Origin: Christensenella sp. UBA1385
GTDB taxonomy: Bacteria; Bacillota; Clostridia; Christensenellales; Aristaeellaceae
NCBI GenBank assembly: GCA_002305755.1
Contig: DBQV01000040.1
Coordinates: forward strand, 17,679 to 81,678
DNA: 64,000 nucleotides
Reading direction: 5' to 3'
Each line of letters begins with the position of its first letter. The stretch's first letter is position 1. A program made the position numbers and the translations under genes. The notes under the pieces were generated by a model, which was not told the origin of the DNA, ran no database searches, and saw only the letters and a program-made list of their open reading frames with translations. Below are positions 25,981-34,181 of the stretch, in pieces.

Positions 25981-26175
25981 TTACGCCCTCTCGCTCGAGT
26001 AGCCGATGTCGTCAAGCGCGGCAACGGCCTTTTGCACGGCAGCTTCGTCGCCCTCCAGCTCCACGGTCTTGCTGTCCAGCAACACCTTGAAGCTCAGCTT
26101 CTCTTCCTCCAGCGCCTTGGTGATGCGGGCGACGCAGTGCTGGCAGCTCATATCGGGTACCTTCAATACAGTCAT
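25981..26175 (-). CDS. copZ: copper chaperone, heavy-metal-associated domain
   Basis: A 64-residue cytosolic HMA protein with the metal site M9-S-C11-Q-H-C14. It hands Cu(I) to the P-type ATPase CopA. The size and position, last gene of copA-csoR-copZ, are typical. It starts 18 bp after the csoR stop with a GGAGACAGAAG region upstream. Confidence 0.9.
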   Translation of the reverse strand: MTVLKVPDMSCQHCVARITKALEEEKLSFKVLLDSKTVELEGDEAAVQKAVAALDDIGYSSERA

Positions 26176-26193
26176 TTCTTCTGTCTCCTTTTT

Positions 26194-26478
26194 CTACTTT
26201 ATCATTTTCTTGATCGTTTCGCTCAATTCATCCAGCACCTCGGCGTCGCCGCTGCCGATGCCCCGGCTGACGCAGCTTTGGATGTGGTTATCCAGCAGCA
26301 GGCTGGCAAAGGAATTGAGCGCGGAACGGATGGCGGCCGTTTGATTGATGATGTCAATGCAGTAGGCGTCATTCTCCAGCATGTTTTTTACCCCGCGCAC
26401 CTGGCCTTCAATCCGGTTCAGGCGGTGGATCATGCTTTTTTTCAGCTCAGGGTTCCTCTCGGTATGCTTCTCGCTCAT
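26194..26478 (-). CDS. csoR: CsoR-type copper-sensing repressor
   Basis: A 94-residue DUF156 helical repressor. The Cu(I) ligands of true CsoR are all present: C40 (YC), H65 (NH) and C69 (SC). Its ATG overlaps the copA stop by 4 bp. It most likely binds the palindrome in the copA promoter (28778-28798) and releases it when copper is bound. Confidence 0.93.
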   Translation of the reverse strand: MSEKHTERNPELKKSMIHRLNRIEGQVRGVKNMLENDAYCIDIINQTAAIRSALNSFASLLLDNHIQSCVSRGIGSGDAEVLDELSETIKKMIK

Positions 26479-28727
26479 ATCTTTGCCCTCTTCAGCCTCA
26501 GCGCGTTGCCGACCACGAACACGGAGCTGAGCGACATGGCCAGCCCGGCCAGCATGGGGTTCATCAGCGGGCCGCCGAGCAGATAGAGCAGGCCGGCGGC
26601 GATCGGAATGCCGATCACATTGTAGATAAAAGCCCAGAACAGGTTCTGCTTGATGTTGACGATGGTCTTCTTGCTGAGCCTGATGGCTCGCGGCACATCC
26701 TGTATATCGCTCTTCATCAGCACCACGTCCGCCGTCTCGATGGCGATGTCGGAGCCGTTTCCGATGGCCAGACCGACATCGGCAGCAGCCAGCGCCGGGC
26801 TGTCATTGATGCCGTCGCCCACCATGAGCACCTTCTTTCCGCCCTCCTTCAGGCGGCTGACCACGTCGGCCTTGCCTTCCGGCAGCACGCCGGCGATCAC
26901 CTCGTCCACCCCCAGGCGGGCGCCTACGGTCGCCGCAGTGCGCTCGTTGTCACCCGTGAGCAGCACGGTGCGGATACCCATGTCTTTCAATTCCTTCACG
27001 GCGTCCGCGGCGTTTTCCTTCATCTGATCGGCCACGCTCACCAATGCGCTCAGCCGCCCGTTCAGGGCGATGTAGACTGGCGTCTCGCCGCGGCCGGCCA
27101 TGGCTGTCGCCTCAGCTTCAAGCGGCGCTACGCTCACCCCCTTGCTTTCCATCAGGCGGGCGTTGCCCAGCGCGATGACCGCGCCATCCTCAAAGGCCGC
27201 CTCGATACCCATGCCGGTGATGTTCTTGAAATCACTCACCTTCAGGTCTGACAGGCTGCGTCCTTCCTGCTGCGCCTTCTCGATAAAGGCAGCCGCCAGC
27301 GGATGCTGCGAGGCCTGCTCAGCCGCCGCGGCGCGGGCCAGCAGATCGCCCGGCGCCCCCTCCATTGCCTTCACTGCGCTCACGGCAGGCTTTCCGCTGG
27401 TGACCGTGCCTGTTTTGTCAAAGACCACCACCGTGGTCTCGTGCGTCTTTTCCAGCGCCTCACCATTGCGGATCAGTATGCCGTGGCTTGCACCCAGGCC
27501 CGTGCCCACCACGATAGCAGTCGGAGTGGCCAGCCCCATGGCACAGGGGCAGGCGATCACCAGTACGGCAGTCAGTATACTGACAGCAAAGGACAGATCC
27601 TTGCCCGCCAGCAGCCAGGCCAGCGACGAGATCACAGCGATGCCGATCACGATCGGCACGAAGACCGCCGCCACCTTGTCCGCCATGCCGGAGATAGGGG
27701 CTTTCCTGCCCTGAGCATCCTGCACAAAGCGCACGATGCGGCTGAGCGTCGTCTCCTGCCCCACGCGCGTCACGCGCATGTACAGCGCCCCCTGCTGGTT
27801 GAGAGAGCCGCCGATCAGCTCATCCCCCTCGCGCTTATCCACCGGCATGCTTTCGCCCGTCAGCAGCGATTCATCCACGGCGGATTCCCCCTTGACCACC
27901 AGCCCGTCCAGCGGCACCTTGCTGCCGGGCCGAACCAGCAGCGTATCGCCGGGCTGTACCGTAGCGGTCGGCACCTCTGTCACCGCGCCGTTTTCCCGCA
28001 CAAGCAAGGCGGTATCCGGCGCCAGTTCCATCAGCTTGCGGATAGCCTCAGTGGTCTTCAGTTTGCTGCGGCTCTCCATGTGCTTGCCCATCATCACCAG
28101 CGCGACCACGATGCCCGCAGACTCGTAATACAAGTGGTGGATGTGATGCGGGTTATCCGAAACCAGGAAGGTCATGGCCAGGCTGAACAGGAAGGAGGCG
28201 GATGAGCCCAGCGCCACCAGGCTGTCCATCGTGGGGTTCAGATGAAAGAGGGCCTTGAAGCCGTGAACATAGAAGCGCCTGCCGATCCAGAGGATCGGAA
28301 TCGTCAGCAGCATCTGCAGCATGGCGGCGTTGACCGGATGCGTGGCAGAGCGGAAAAGATCCGGCATCGGGATGCCCGGCCAGAGCATCGGCCCCATCGC
28401 GGCATAGAGCAACAGCGCCGAGAGCACCAGCGCGGCCCTCACCTGCCGGCCCTCCGCCTTCAGTTTTTCAAGCTCGTCCGGCCGATCCTCCACGGCCTCT
28501 CCCTTGGTCTCCGTCTCCCTGCGGCGGGCGGTGTAGCCGGCTTTCCCGATCTTTTCGATGATCATGGCGGGTGTGACGCGCGATTCGTCATAGCTGATAT
28601 CCAGCGTGCCCATCACCAAATTGACCTCGCTCTGTTCCACGCCATCCAGTTTGCGCGTAACGCGCTCTACAGCGGAAGAGCAGGATGCGCAGGTCATGCC
28701 ATCCACCAGATAAATTTCCTTTGTCAT
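26475..28727 (-). CDS. copA: copper-exporting P1B-type ATPase
   Basis: A 750-residue membrane pump. One N-terminal HMA domain (C13-A-S-C16) is followed by the membrane segments. The metal-transport motif is C393-P-C395, the phosphorylation site is D437-K-T-G-T, and the hinge segment is MVGDGINDSPAL. CPC and the partners CsoR/CopZ identify Cu(I) as the cargo. The operon is self-regulated by CsoR. Confidence 0.96.
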   Translation of the reverse strand: MTKEIYLVDGMTCASCSSAVERVTRKLDGVEQSEVNLVMGTLDISYDESRVTPAMIIEKIGKAGYTARRRETETKGEAVEDRPDELEKLKAEGRQVRAALVLSALLLYAAMGPMLWPGIPMPDLFRSATHPVNAAMLQMLLTIPILWIGRRFYVHGFKALFHLNPTMDSLVALGSSASFLFSLAMTFLVSDNPHHIHHLYYESAGIVVALVMMGKHMESRSKLKTTEAIRKLMELAPDTALLVRENGAVTEVPTATVQPGDTLLVRPGSKVPLDGLVVKGESAVDESLLTGESMPVDKREGDELIGGSLNQQGALYMRVTRVGQETTLSRIVRFVQDAQGRKAPISGMADKVAAVFVPIVIGIAVISSLAWLLAGKDLSFAVSILTAVLVIACPCAMGLATPTAIVVGTGLGASHGILIRNGEALEKTHETTVVVFDKTGTVTSGKPAVSAVKAMEGAPGDLLARAAAAEQASQHPLAAAFIEKAQQEGRSLSDLKVSDFKNITGMGIEAAFEDGAVIALGNARLMESKGVSVAPLEAEATAMAGRGETPVYIALNGRLSALVSVADQMKENAADAVKELKDMGIRTVLLTGDNERTAATVGARLGVDEVIAGVLPEGKADVVSRLKEGGKKVLMVGDGINDSPALAAADVGLAIGNGSDIAIETADVVLMKSDIQDVPRAIRLSKKTIVNIKQNLFWAFIYNVIGIPIAAGLLYLLGGPLMNPMLAGLAMSLSSVFVVGNALRLKRAKI

Positions 28728-28774
28728 GTGTTCCCTCTCTGGACGGTTGCCTGTTTGTTCACCCGTCCACCCGC

Positions 28775-28803
28775 ATTATATACCCCTTATGGGTATATTG
28801 CAA
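28775..28803 (-). promoter_or_regulatory. copA promoter with CsoR operator in the spacer
   Basis: On the minus strand, TTGCAA (28798-28803), a 17-bp spacer and TATAAT (28775-28780). A perfect palindrome ATATACCC-N5-GGGTATAT fills the spacer (28778-28798). This matches the known CsoR box core and would block polymerase directly. Confidence 0.85.
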
Positions 28804-28906
28804 GCGGGAAACGAGTGTAAAATTTATGAAATATCTGTGTCCGGCTTTAACCTTGGCGCATTCTATTGTATAATGCTTGTAGCAATCAGGAAAGGGTGAG
28901 CGCCGT

Positions 28907-29779
28907 TTGAAGAGTTTCTTTGACCAGATCGGCGCCTTTTTCTGGAACATCTTCAACAGGCCCCAGCTCAAGGACGGGCTGGATATCCTCATCGTTGCTT
29001 TCATTCTGTATCAGTTGTTCATGCTCACGCGCGGCACCAGGGCAAGTCAGGTGCTCAAGGGTTTTGGCGTGCTGATCATTGTCAGCTGGCTGAGCGGTTT
29101 TTTGGGCTTGGTCACGCTGAACTGGCTGCTGCTCAACATCGTCAACAACGGCTCTGTTGTGCTGCTGATCCTTTTCCAGCCCGAGATCCGCCGGGCGCTG
29201 GAGCGGATCGGGCGGGGCGCGAATATCGACCGCTCCGTGTACGACAAGGATGAATCCGTCCGCATCGTCAACGAAATCACCCAGAGCCTGCTCACGCTTT
29301 CCCGCCGCAGGGTGGGCGCCCTGGTGGTGTTTGAGCAGAAAACCGGCCTGAAGGATTACATCGACACAGGCACGATCCTGGATTCCGAGATTTCCGGCCC
29401 GCTGCTCACCAACATTTTCGAACCGAACACGCCCCTGCACGACGGCGCGGTCATTATACGCGATGACCGAATCGTGGCGGCCGCCTGCGTGCTGTCGCTG
29501 AGCGACCAGAGCAACCTGAGCCGCGATCTGGGCACGCGTCACCGTGCGGGCCTGGGCGCATCTGAAACGACGGATGCCGTGGTGTTCATCGTCTCAGAAG
29601 AAACGGGCATCATCAGCATGGCCCAGGGCGGCCGTCTGACCCGTCACCTGGATGCGGACGCGCTCAACAAAGCGCTCTCGGGCCTGTACCAGCGTGAGCA
29701 ATACGGCTTCAAGCAGCTGGGCGCATGGATGACGGGCAGGTTCAATGCCTTAAGAAAGCAAAAGAATGAACAGCAATAA
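28907..29779 (+). CDS. cdaA: diadenylate cyclase (c-di-AMP synthase)
   Basis: A 290-residue membrane-bound cyclase that makes c-di-AMP from two ATP. Three N-terminal membrane segments (about 25-95) precede the DAC domain, with D179-G-A181 and R211-H-R213. The start is a TTG at 28907, behind GGAAAGGGTG. No ATG is available nearby. The -10 TATAAT at 28869-28874 has a weak TTTAAC -35. The gene overlaps cdaR by 14 bp, the standard partner arrangement. Confidence 0.96.
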   Translation: MKSFFDQIGAFFWNIFNRPQLKDGLDILIVAFILYQLFMLTRGTRASQVLKGFGVLIIVSWLSGFLGLVTLNWLLLNIVNNGSVVLLILFQPEIRRALERIGRGANIDRSVYDKDESVRIVNEITQSLLTLSRRRVGALVVFEQKTGLKDYIDTGTILDSEISGPLLTNIFEPNTPLHDGAVIIRDDRIVAAACVLSLSDQSNLSRDLGTRHRAGLGASETTDAVVFIVSEETGIISMAQGGRLTRHLDADALNKALSGLYQREQYGFKQLGAWMTGRFNALRKQKNEQQ

Positions 29780-30875
29780 TCCTTTGAAGAAAATTCGGGC
29801 CTTTGTGCTTTCGCCCGATGCAAAAAAGTATTACACCTACCTCAGGCGCGTGGTGCTCAACCGCTGGCAGCTGAAGTTGGGCTGCTTCTTTCTGGCGCTG
29901 ATTCTCTGGGGCGTGCTGATCAGCTCGGACGTCAATATAACCCGTCAGAAAACCATTGAAAACGTCACTGTTACGGCTTCGGGCGCGGACACGCTGCAGC
30001 GCAACGGCCTGATCGTGGTATCGGGCCTTGATGATCTGGGCAGCCTGCGCATGCGGGTCGATGTGCCGCAGCGCATGTACAACACGGTCTCGGCCTCCAA
30101 CTACAATGTGCGCGTAGACCTTTCCCGCATCACCTCGCCGGGCGAGCAGCAGCTGCCTATCCTCACCACGCAGAGCAGCACTTACGGCCAGGTGACCTGG
30201 CTTTCAAAAGACAGCGTCACGGTGGTTGTGGATGAACTGATGACCAAGCGGCGCGTGCCCGTGCAGCTGAACACCACTGGCGAAAGCCCCGCAGGGTTTT
30301 ACGCCTCTCCCTCCTCCGCCAAGCACGATCCCTCCTGGGTAGTCATCACCGGCCCCAGCAGCCTGATCGGCAGCGTGGATAAGTGCATCGCGCAGTTCGA
30401 TCTGAGCCGGCTGGCGGCTCAGCCAGGCGTGCAGGTCTCCTCCGTTCCCTTCGGCATTTATGACACGGACGGCAATCAGATCAGCTCTCCCCTCATCAGC
30501 GTCACCAGCGAGTCTATCGCTGTAGACAGCGTGATCGTGGAACAGCGGCTGCTGCCGATGAAGACCGTGGACATCGATATCAACGGGGTCACCACAGGCA
30601 GCCCCAAGCAGGGCTACTATGTTGACAGCGTCAGCGTCTCCCCCGCCTATCTGTCGATAGCCGGTTCGGCGGAGCTGCTGAAGACGCTGACCAAGCTGGA
30701 GGTAAGCTCCCGGATTGACATCGAGGGCGCGGAGGGCGAACTGATCCGCCAGATCAAGGTGGAGAAGCCTCAGAACGCCGAGTACATGAGCGAGGAAGCC
30801 GTCTATCTGAAGATCACCATATTGCCAGAAACCTCCACTTCCGATCCGGGCATCCCGGTGGGGAAAGCGCCATGA
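29766..30875 (+). CDS. cdaR: CdaA regulator, YbbR-domain protein
   Basis: A 369-residue protein with one N-terminal membrane anchor (KLGCFFLALILWGVLI, about 37-52) and an extracytoplasmic part built of YbbR repeats. About three or four repeats are visible by their P-V-x-L/V starts and SSV-x-V-DS ends. It interacts with CdaA and tunes c-di-AMP output. It overlaps both neighbours (14 bp and 4 bp). The usual downstream glmM is not here. Confidence 0.92.
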   Translation: MNSNNPLKKIRAFVLSPDAKKYYTYLRRVVLNRWQLKLGCFFLALILWGVLISSDVNITRQKTIENVTVTASGADTLQRNGLIVVSGLDDLGSLRMRVDVPQRMYNTVSASNYNVRVDLSRITSPGEQQLPILTTQSSTYGQVTWLSKDSVTVVVDELMTKRRVPVQLNTTGESPAGFYASPSSAKHDPSWVVITGPSSLIGSVDKCIAQFDLSRLAAQPGVQVSSVPFGIYDTDGNQISSPLISVTSESIAVDSVIVEQRLLPMKTVDIDINGVTTGSPKQGYYVDSVSVSPAYLSIAGSAELLKTLTKLEVSSRIDIEGAEGELIRQIKVEKPQNAEYMSEEAVYLKITILPETSTSDPGIPVGKAP

Positions 30876-31846
30876 ACGCGTTCGCAGACTGGCTGTTCAG
30901 TCTTCTGTTCGGCTGGATGGGCGGCGCGGCCAACAGGGCATGGAATGCCATTGCCAATGCCGGCGGCGGTCTTTCTTCTTTCTTTTCAAAGTACTGGCTC
31001 ATCCTTCTGCTGCTCGCTATTCTGATCGGCACGGTGATGGATTATGCCGTCTGGCTGCTGCGCTGGAAGCCGTATCTGGTTTGGCGCTCCTGGCTGGCGC
31101 GCGCGGTGCACCGCAGACGCGCACAACGCACGGCGCAGGAGCTGGAGCAGGCGGAGATGGACGAGGCAGCCCGCGGCGCATTGGCAGGATGGGCGGCCGC
31201 ACCGGAGGACAGCTCCCCCATCGACTATGATCCGGCCTACTATCCCGTGCCGCAGGCTGCGGCGGATCAGCCGGCCTGGCAGGAGGAGGCTTTCTATCCT
31301 CAGGAGGCTGCCGTTTGGCAGGGAAGCTCCCTCCCCTATGAAGAAGGGGCAGCCCTCTATGACAGCCCCGATCAGCAGGCATACGATCCGGCAGGGACAG
31401 GCTGGCAGGGTTTTGCTCCCGCGCCTGAATCCGCCTTTCTGTCCTACCAGCCCGGTCCTGACCCGGAGCAGACCAGCCCGCTGGGCACCGCCGCAAACCA
31501 GCCTCTGATCGATTACTCGCCCGCCTATGGGGCCTATGACCCCGCCGCCTACGGTGATGGCCAATATGCCGACCAGCCCGAACAGGAGCCCTACGGGCAG
31601 GACATGACCCCTGGCGAGGCAGCAGGCGGCAGGCGGCGGCGCAGCCTGCGCAGGCAGCGCCCCATCACGCAAAAACTGCTGGAAGGCATACGCCAGCGCG
31701 TCGGCCGCAGCGAGGATGAGGAGGGCATGCTGGACGGTCTGCCACCCGCTGTCCGCCCGGAGGACGCCTTTCATGAGGCAGTCTATCCGGCCGGCTACCA
31801 TTATCAGCCGCCGGACAGCGGCGCGCGTTCAGACGGGCAGCCATAG
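30872..31846 (+). CDS. membrane protein with Tyr/Pro/Gln/Asp-rich tail, third gene of the cda operon
   Basis: A 324-residue protein of unknown function. It has an amphipathic N-terminus, a strong membrane helix (about 41-65: YWLILLLLAILIGTVMDYAVWLL) and an Arg-rich juxtamembrane helix. A low-complexity region (about 105-250) of DYDPAYYP-, YEEGAALYDSPDQQAYD- and YDPAAYGDGQYADQ-like stretches follows. Then come an Arg cluster (GGRRRRSLRRQRP) and a short C-terminal part. The ATG overlaps the cdaR stop by 4 bp, so it is made together with the c-di-AMP enzymes. It occupies the place of glmM. No domain is recognised. Confidence 0.75.
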   Translation: MNAFADWLFSLLFGWMGGAANRAWNAIANAGGGLSSFFSKYWLILLLLAILIGTVMDYAVWLLRWKPYLVWRSWLARAVHRRRAQRTAQELEQAEMDEAARGALAGWAAAPEDSSPIDYDPAYYPVPQAAADQPAWQEEAFYPQEAAVWQGSSLPYEEGAALYDSPDQQAYDPAGTGWQGFAPAPESAFLSYQPGPDPEQTSPLGTAANQPLIDYSPAYGAYDPAAYGDGQYADQPEQEPYGQDMTPGEAAGGRRRRSLRRQRPITQKLLEGIRQRVGRSEDEEGMLDGLPPAVRPEDAFHEAVYPAGYHYQPPDSGARSDGQP

Positions 31847-31885
31847 CGTCAGCCGCCATATCATCGGACAGACGAAAGGAACAGC

Positions 31886-32215
31886 ATGAATTTTTCAGAT
31901 TATCAGGCCAAAGCCATGCGCTCCGCCCATGTGAAGGAGCCGGGCGAGCTTTCCACCCTCCAGAACGCCGCGCTGGGCTTGGCCGGCGAATCCGGCGAGG
32001 TTGCCGACATGATCAAAAAGGTGAGCTTCCAGGGCCACAGCCTTGACAAAGCTCACCTGGCCGAAGAGGTCGGCGACATTTTATGGTATTGTGCGCTGGC
32101 GGCAACCGGCCTTGGCATGGATTTAGACGCCATCGCTCAGGGCAACGTGGATAAGCTGATGAAGCGCTACCCAGAGGGCTTTGACGCGCAGCGGTCCATC
32201 CACCGGGAAGAGTAA
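31886..32215 (+). CDS. MazG-like nucleotide pyrophosphohydrolase
   Basis: A 109-residue all-alpha NTP pyrophosphatase with the metal-binding ExxE...ExxD pattern: GLAGESGEVADMIKK, then HLAEEVGDILWY. It belongs to the short MazG-like/dUTPase-type house-cleaning group. A GAAAGGA site lies before the ATG. It may be cotranscribed with the cda genes (39-bp gap). Confidence 0.88.
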   Translation: MNFSDYQAKAMRSAHVKEPGELSTLQNAALGLAGESGEVADMIKKVSFQGHSLDKAHLAEEVGDILWYCALAATGLGMDLDAIAQGNVDKLMKRYPEGFDAQRSIHREE

Positions 32216-32238
32216 GGCCTGCTTTTCGCGGCAGCTGA

Positions 32239-33201
32239 TCAGGCCAGCTGCGCAATCAGTTCAAGAACCAGCTTCAGCTCCTCTGCCTTCACTTTGTCGC
32301 AGGGAACGCCAGCCCTGACGCACTCAACAAAATAGCGTATCTCTTCAAGATAGGCATTTGTCTTTGGCACATATCCATCCCCTGCCTGGGATTGTATCTC
32401 GTTCGGAGTTTCCATGCTGCCATTCCGGTTGAAAATGGTCAGCTTGCCGTCCTTAAATTCCAGCAGCGCCTCTTCAAACTGAAAGCGGAACGCGGACTGA
32501 AAACGATAATTGCAGTCAAACCAGGCAGCTTCCGCAGAAACAAAGAAGTCCTGATACTGATAGATCGCCTCAAAATAATCCTGAGTAGGGGTACCGGCGC
32601 GGAAGCGCGTCACCTGATCCGGCTTGCCAAAGGCATAAACCATAAAGTCAAGATCGTGTATATGCAGGTCAAAGGGCACCAGGCCGCTGCGCTCAGGATC
32701 CCGCATCCAATTATCCCAGCTGGCTTTGGGTGTATTGCCCAGACGGATCATGCGCCCGCTGAGCAGCCGGCCATACCTGCCGGTGTCGTATGCCTGTTTG
32801 AGTACCAGATACTCATGCCAAAAACGAACAACCTGCGCAATCATCAGGTTTTTTCCGTTCTTTCTGGCAGCCTCATAAACCCTGTCAACATCTTCGATAT
32901 TCAGGGAGATCGGTTTTTCACAGATCACATGCACGCCTGCGTTGAGCGCCCTGATGGCATACTCAGCATGCAGATAGGTAGGCAGGCAGATATCCAAAAT
33001 ATCAAAATGCTCCTTTTCTGCCATGTCTTCATAGTGATAATAAGCTGCCGCGTCCATGTTTTTCGCCGCCGCATCCGCTTTCTCCGGCCGGATATCACAA
33101 CAGGCAATCACCCTGACACCCTCGATCTGCTTCCAGGCTTCGCAATGCGTAGCGCTGATACCTCCCATGCCAAGCATGGCCACCTTCAACGTTTCATACA
33201 T
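32239..33201 (-). CDS. Gfo/Idh/MocA family oxidoreductase
   Basis: An NAD(P)-dependent sugar oxidoreductase of 320 residues. The N-terminal Rossmann motif is VAMLGMGGISATH. The EKP motif is in HVICEKPISLN, and the C-terminal substrate domain contains DLHIHDLDF. I start at the ATG 33201 behind GGAAG. A TTG at 33219 is too close to its ribosome site. It is the last gene of the uptake operon and probably works on the imported sugar. Confidence 0.88.
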   Translation of the reverse strand: MYETLKVAMLGMGGISATHCEAWKQIEGVRVIACCDIRPEKADAAAKNMDAAAYYHYEDMAEKEHFDILDICLPTYLHAEYAIRALNAGVHVICEKPISLNIEDVDRVYEAARKNGKNLMIAQVVRFWHEYLVLKQAYDTGRYGRLLSGRMIRLGNTPKASWDNWMRDPERSGLVPFDLHIHDLDFMVYAFGKPDQVTRFRAGTPTQDYFEAIYQYQDFFVSAEAAWFDCNYRFQSAFRFQFEEALLEFKDGKLTIFNRNGSMETPNEIQSQAGDGYVPKTNAYLEEIRYFVECVRAGVPCDKVKAEELKLVLELIAQLA

Positions 33202-33223
33202 CTTTAATATGTCTTCCAATTCC

Positions 33224-34048
33224 TTATATTTGTTCGATCAGCGATTGCAGATAAGCCTGCGTTTCCCTGATATCGATCAACTGCTGTTCGCCGGAAATCT
33301 CCCGTTCAATCGTCAGGCTGCCATCAAATCCGCAGGCCTTCAGCCCCTTAATCAGCGCGGGAAAATTGACTTTGCCCTCCCCCACCTTCACTTCGCGCCC
33401 CAATTCTCTGCCGTTGGTAGGATAGAACCCATCCTTGGCATGAACTCCGCGCACGTAGCCACCCAGGACATCCAGTGCGTCCACGGGGTTAGCCTTGCCG
33501 TAAAGAATCAGATTAGCGGGATCCAAGTTGACAAATAGATTGCCCGTATTGATTTCTTCAAACAATCTTAAAAGAACTATCGGCGTTTCCTGCCCCGTTT
33601 CAAACAGAAGATTCTGACCGTTTCGTTTCAGCTCCAGGGCGATTGCCTTCACGGCAGCCGCTACAGCTGGATAGTTGGGATCACTGAGATTTTCAGGAAT
33701 AAAGCCCATATGGGTCACAATATCCTTAACACCCAGCCTGTACGCAAAGGCCGCGCCGTCCAGTAGCTCCCCAACACGCGTGCCCCGGTACGCAGCCGGA
33801 ACAATTCCGAGAGTTTCCGGGCCTTCGGTAAAATTCCAGAAGCGCGGACCGCTCCAGCCGCACCAAAAAGCCGTAATCTCCACGCCGTATTCCACACTGA
33901 AGCTCTTGATTGCATCAGCATTTGCTTCGTTCCACAGCCGAGGCTGCCAACTGACCAGTTGACAATGGCGGAAGCCTTGAGCGGCGGCATCCGCAAACTT
34001 TTTCATCATGCCCTCCAAGGCATGATGAATCACTATACCGACATTCAT
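33224..34048 (-). CDS. sugar phosphate isomerase/epimerase (AP endonuclease 2-like TIM barrel)
   Basis: A 274-residue TIM-barrel protein of the xylose isomerase-like/AP_endonuc_2 superfamily. Metal-site segments include LLFETGQET (Glu), NLFVNLDPAN (Asp), GVHAKDG (His) and LTIERE (Glu). It shares the operon with the binding protein and the Gfo/Idh/MocA enzyme, a frequent pair in inositol-, keto-sugar- or pectin-sugar-type catabolism. The substrate is unknown. An AAAGGAAT site precedes the ATG. Confidence 0.85.
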   Translation of the reverse strand: MNVGIVIHHALEGMMKKFADAAAQGFRHCQLVSWQPRLWNEANADAIKSFSVEYGVEITAFWCGWSGPRFWNFTEGPETLGIVPAAYRGTRVGELLDGAAFAYRLGVKDIVTHMGFIPENLSDPNYPAVAAAVKAIALELKRNGQNLLFETGQETPIVLLRLFEEINTGNLFVNLDPANLILYGKANPVDALDVLGGYVRGVHAKDGFYPTNGRELGREVKVGEGKVNFPALIKGLKACGFDGSLTIEREISGEQQLIDIRETQAYLQSLIEQI

Positions 34049-34116
34049 TCAGAGATTCCTTTCTCGCTCCAGGGCTCAGTGAAAACTCAATCCAGCCTGC
34101 GTCATTCTGCGGACGA

Positions 34117-34144
34117 GAGGCGGGGCAGCAAACCACCCCGCCTC
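34117..34144 (-). terminator. GC-rich hairpin after the binding-protein gene
   Basis: GAGGCGGGG / CCCCGCCTC perfect 9-bp stem without a T-run, between the binding-protein gene and the two enzyme genes. It probably protects the upstream mRNA or reduces read-through. Confidence 0.6.
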
Positions 34145-34181
34145 CCGCTGAAAAGCATCTATTTTGAAATCTTCTTAAATC

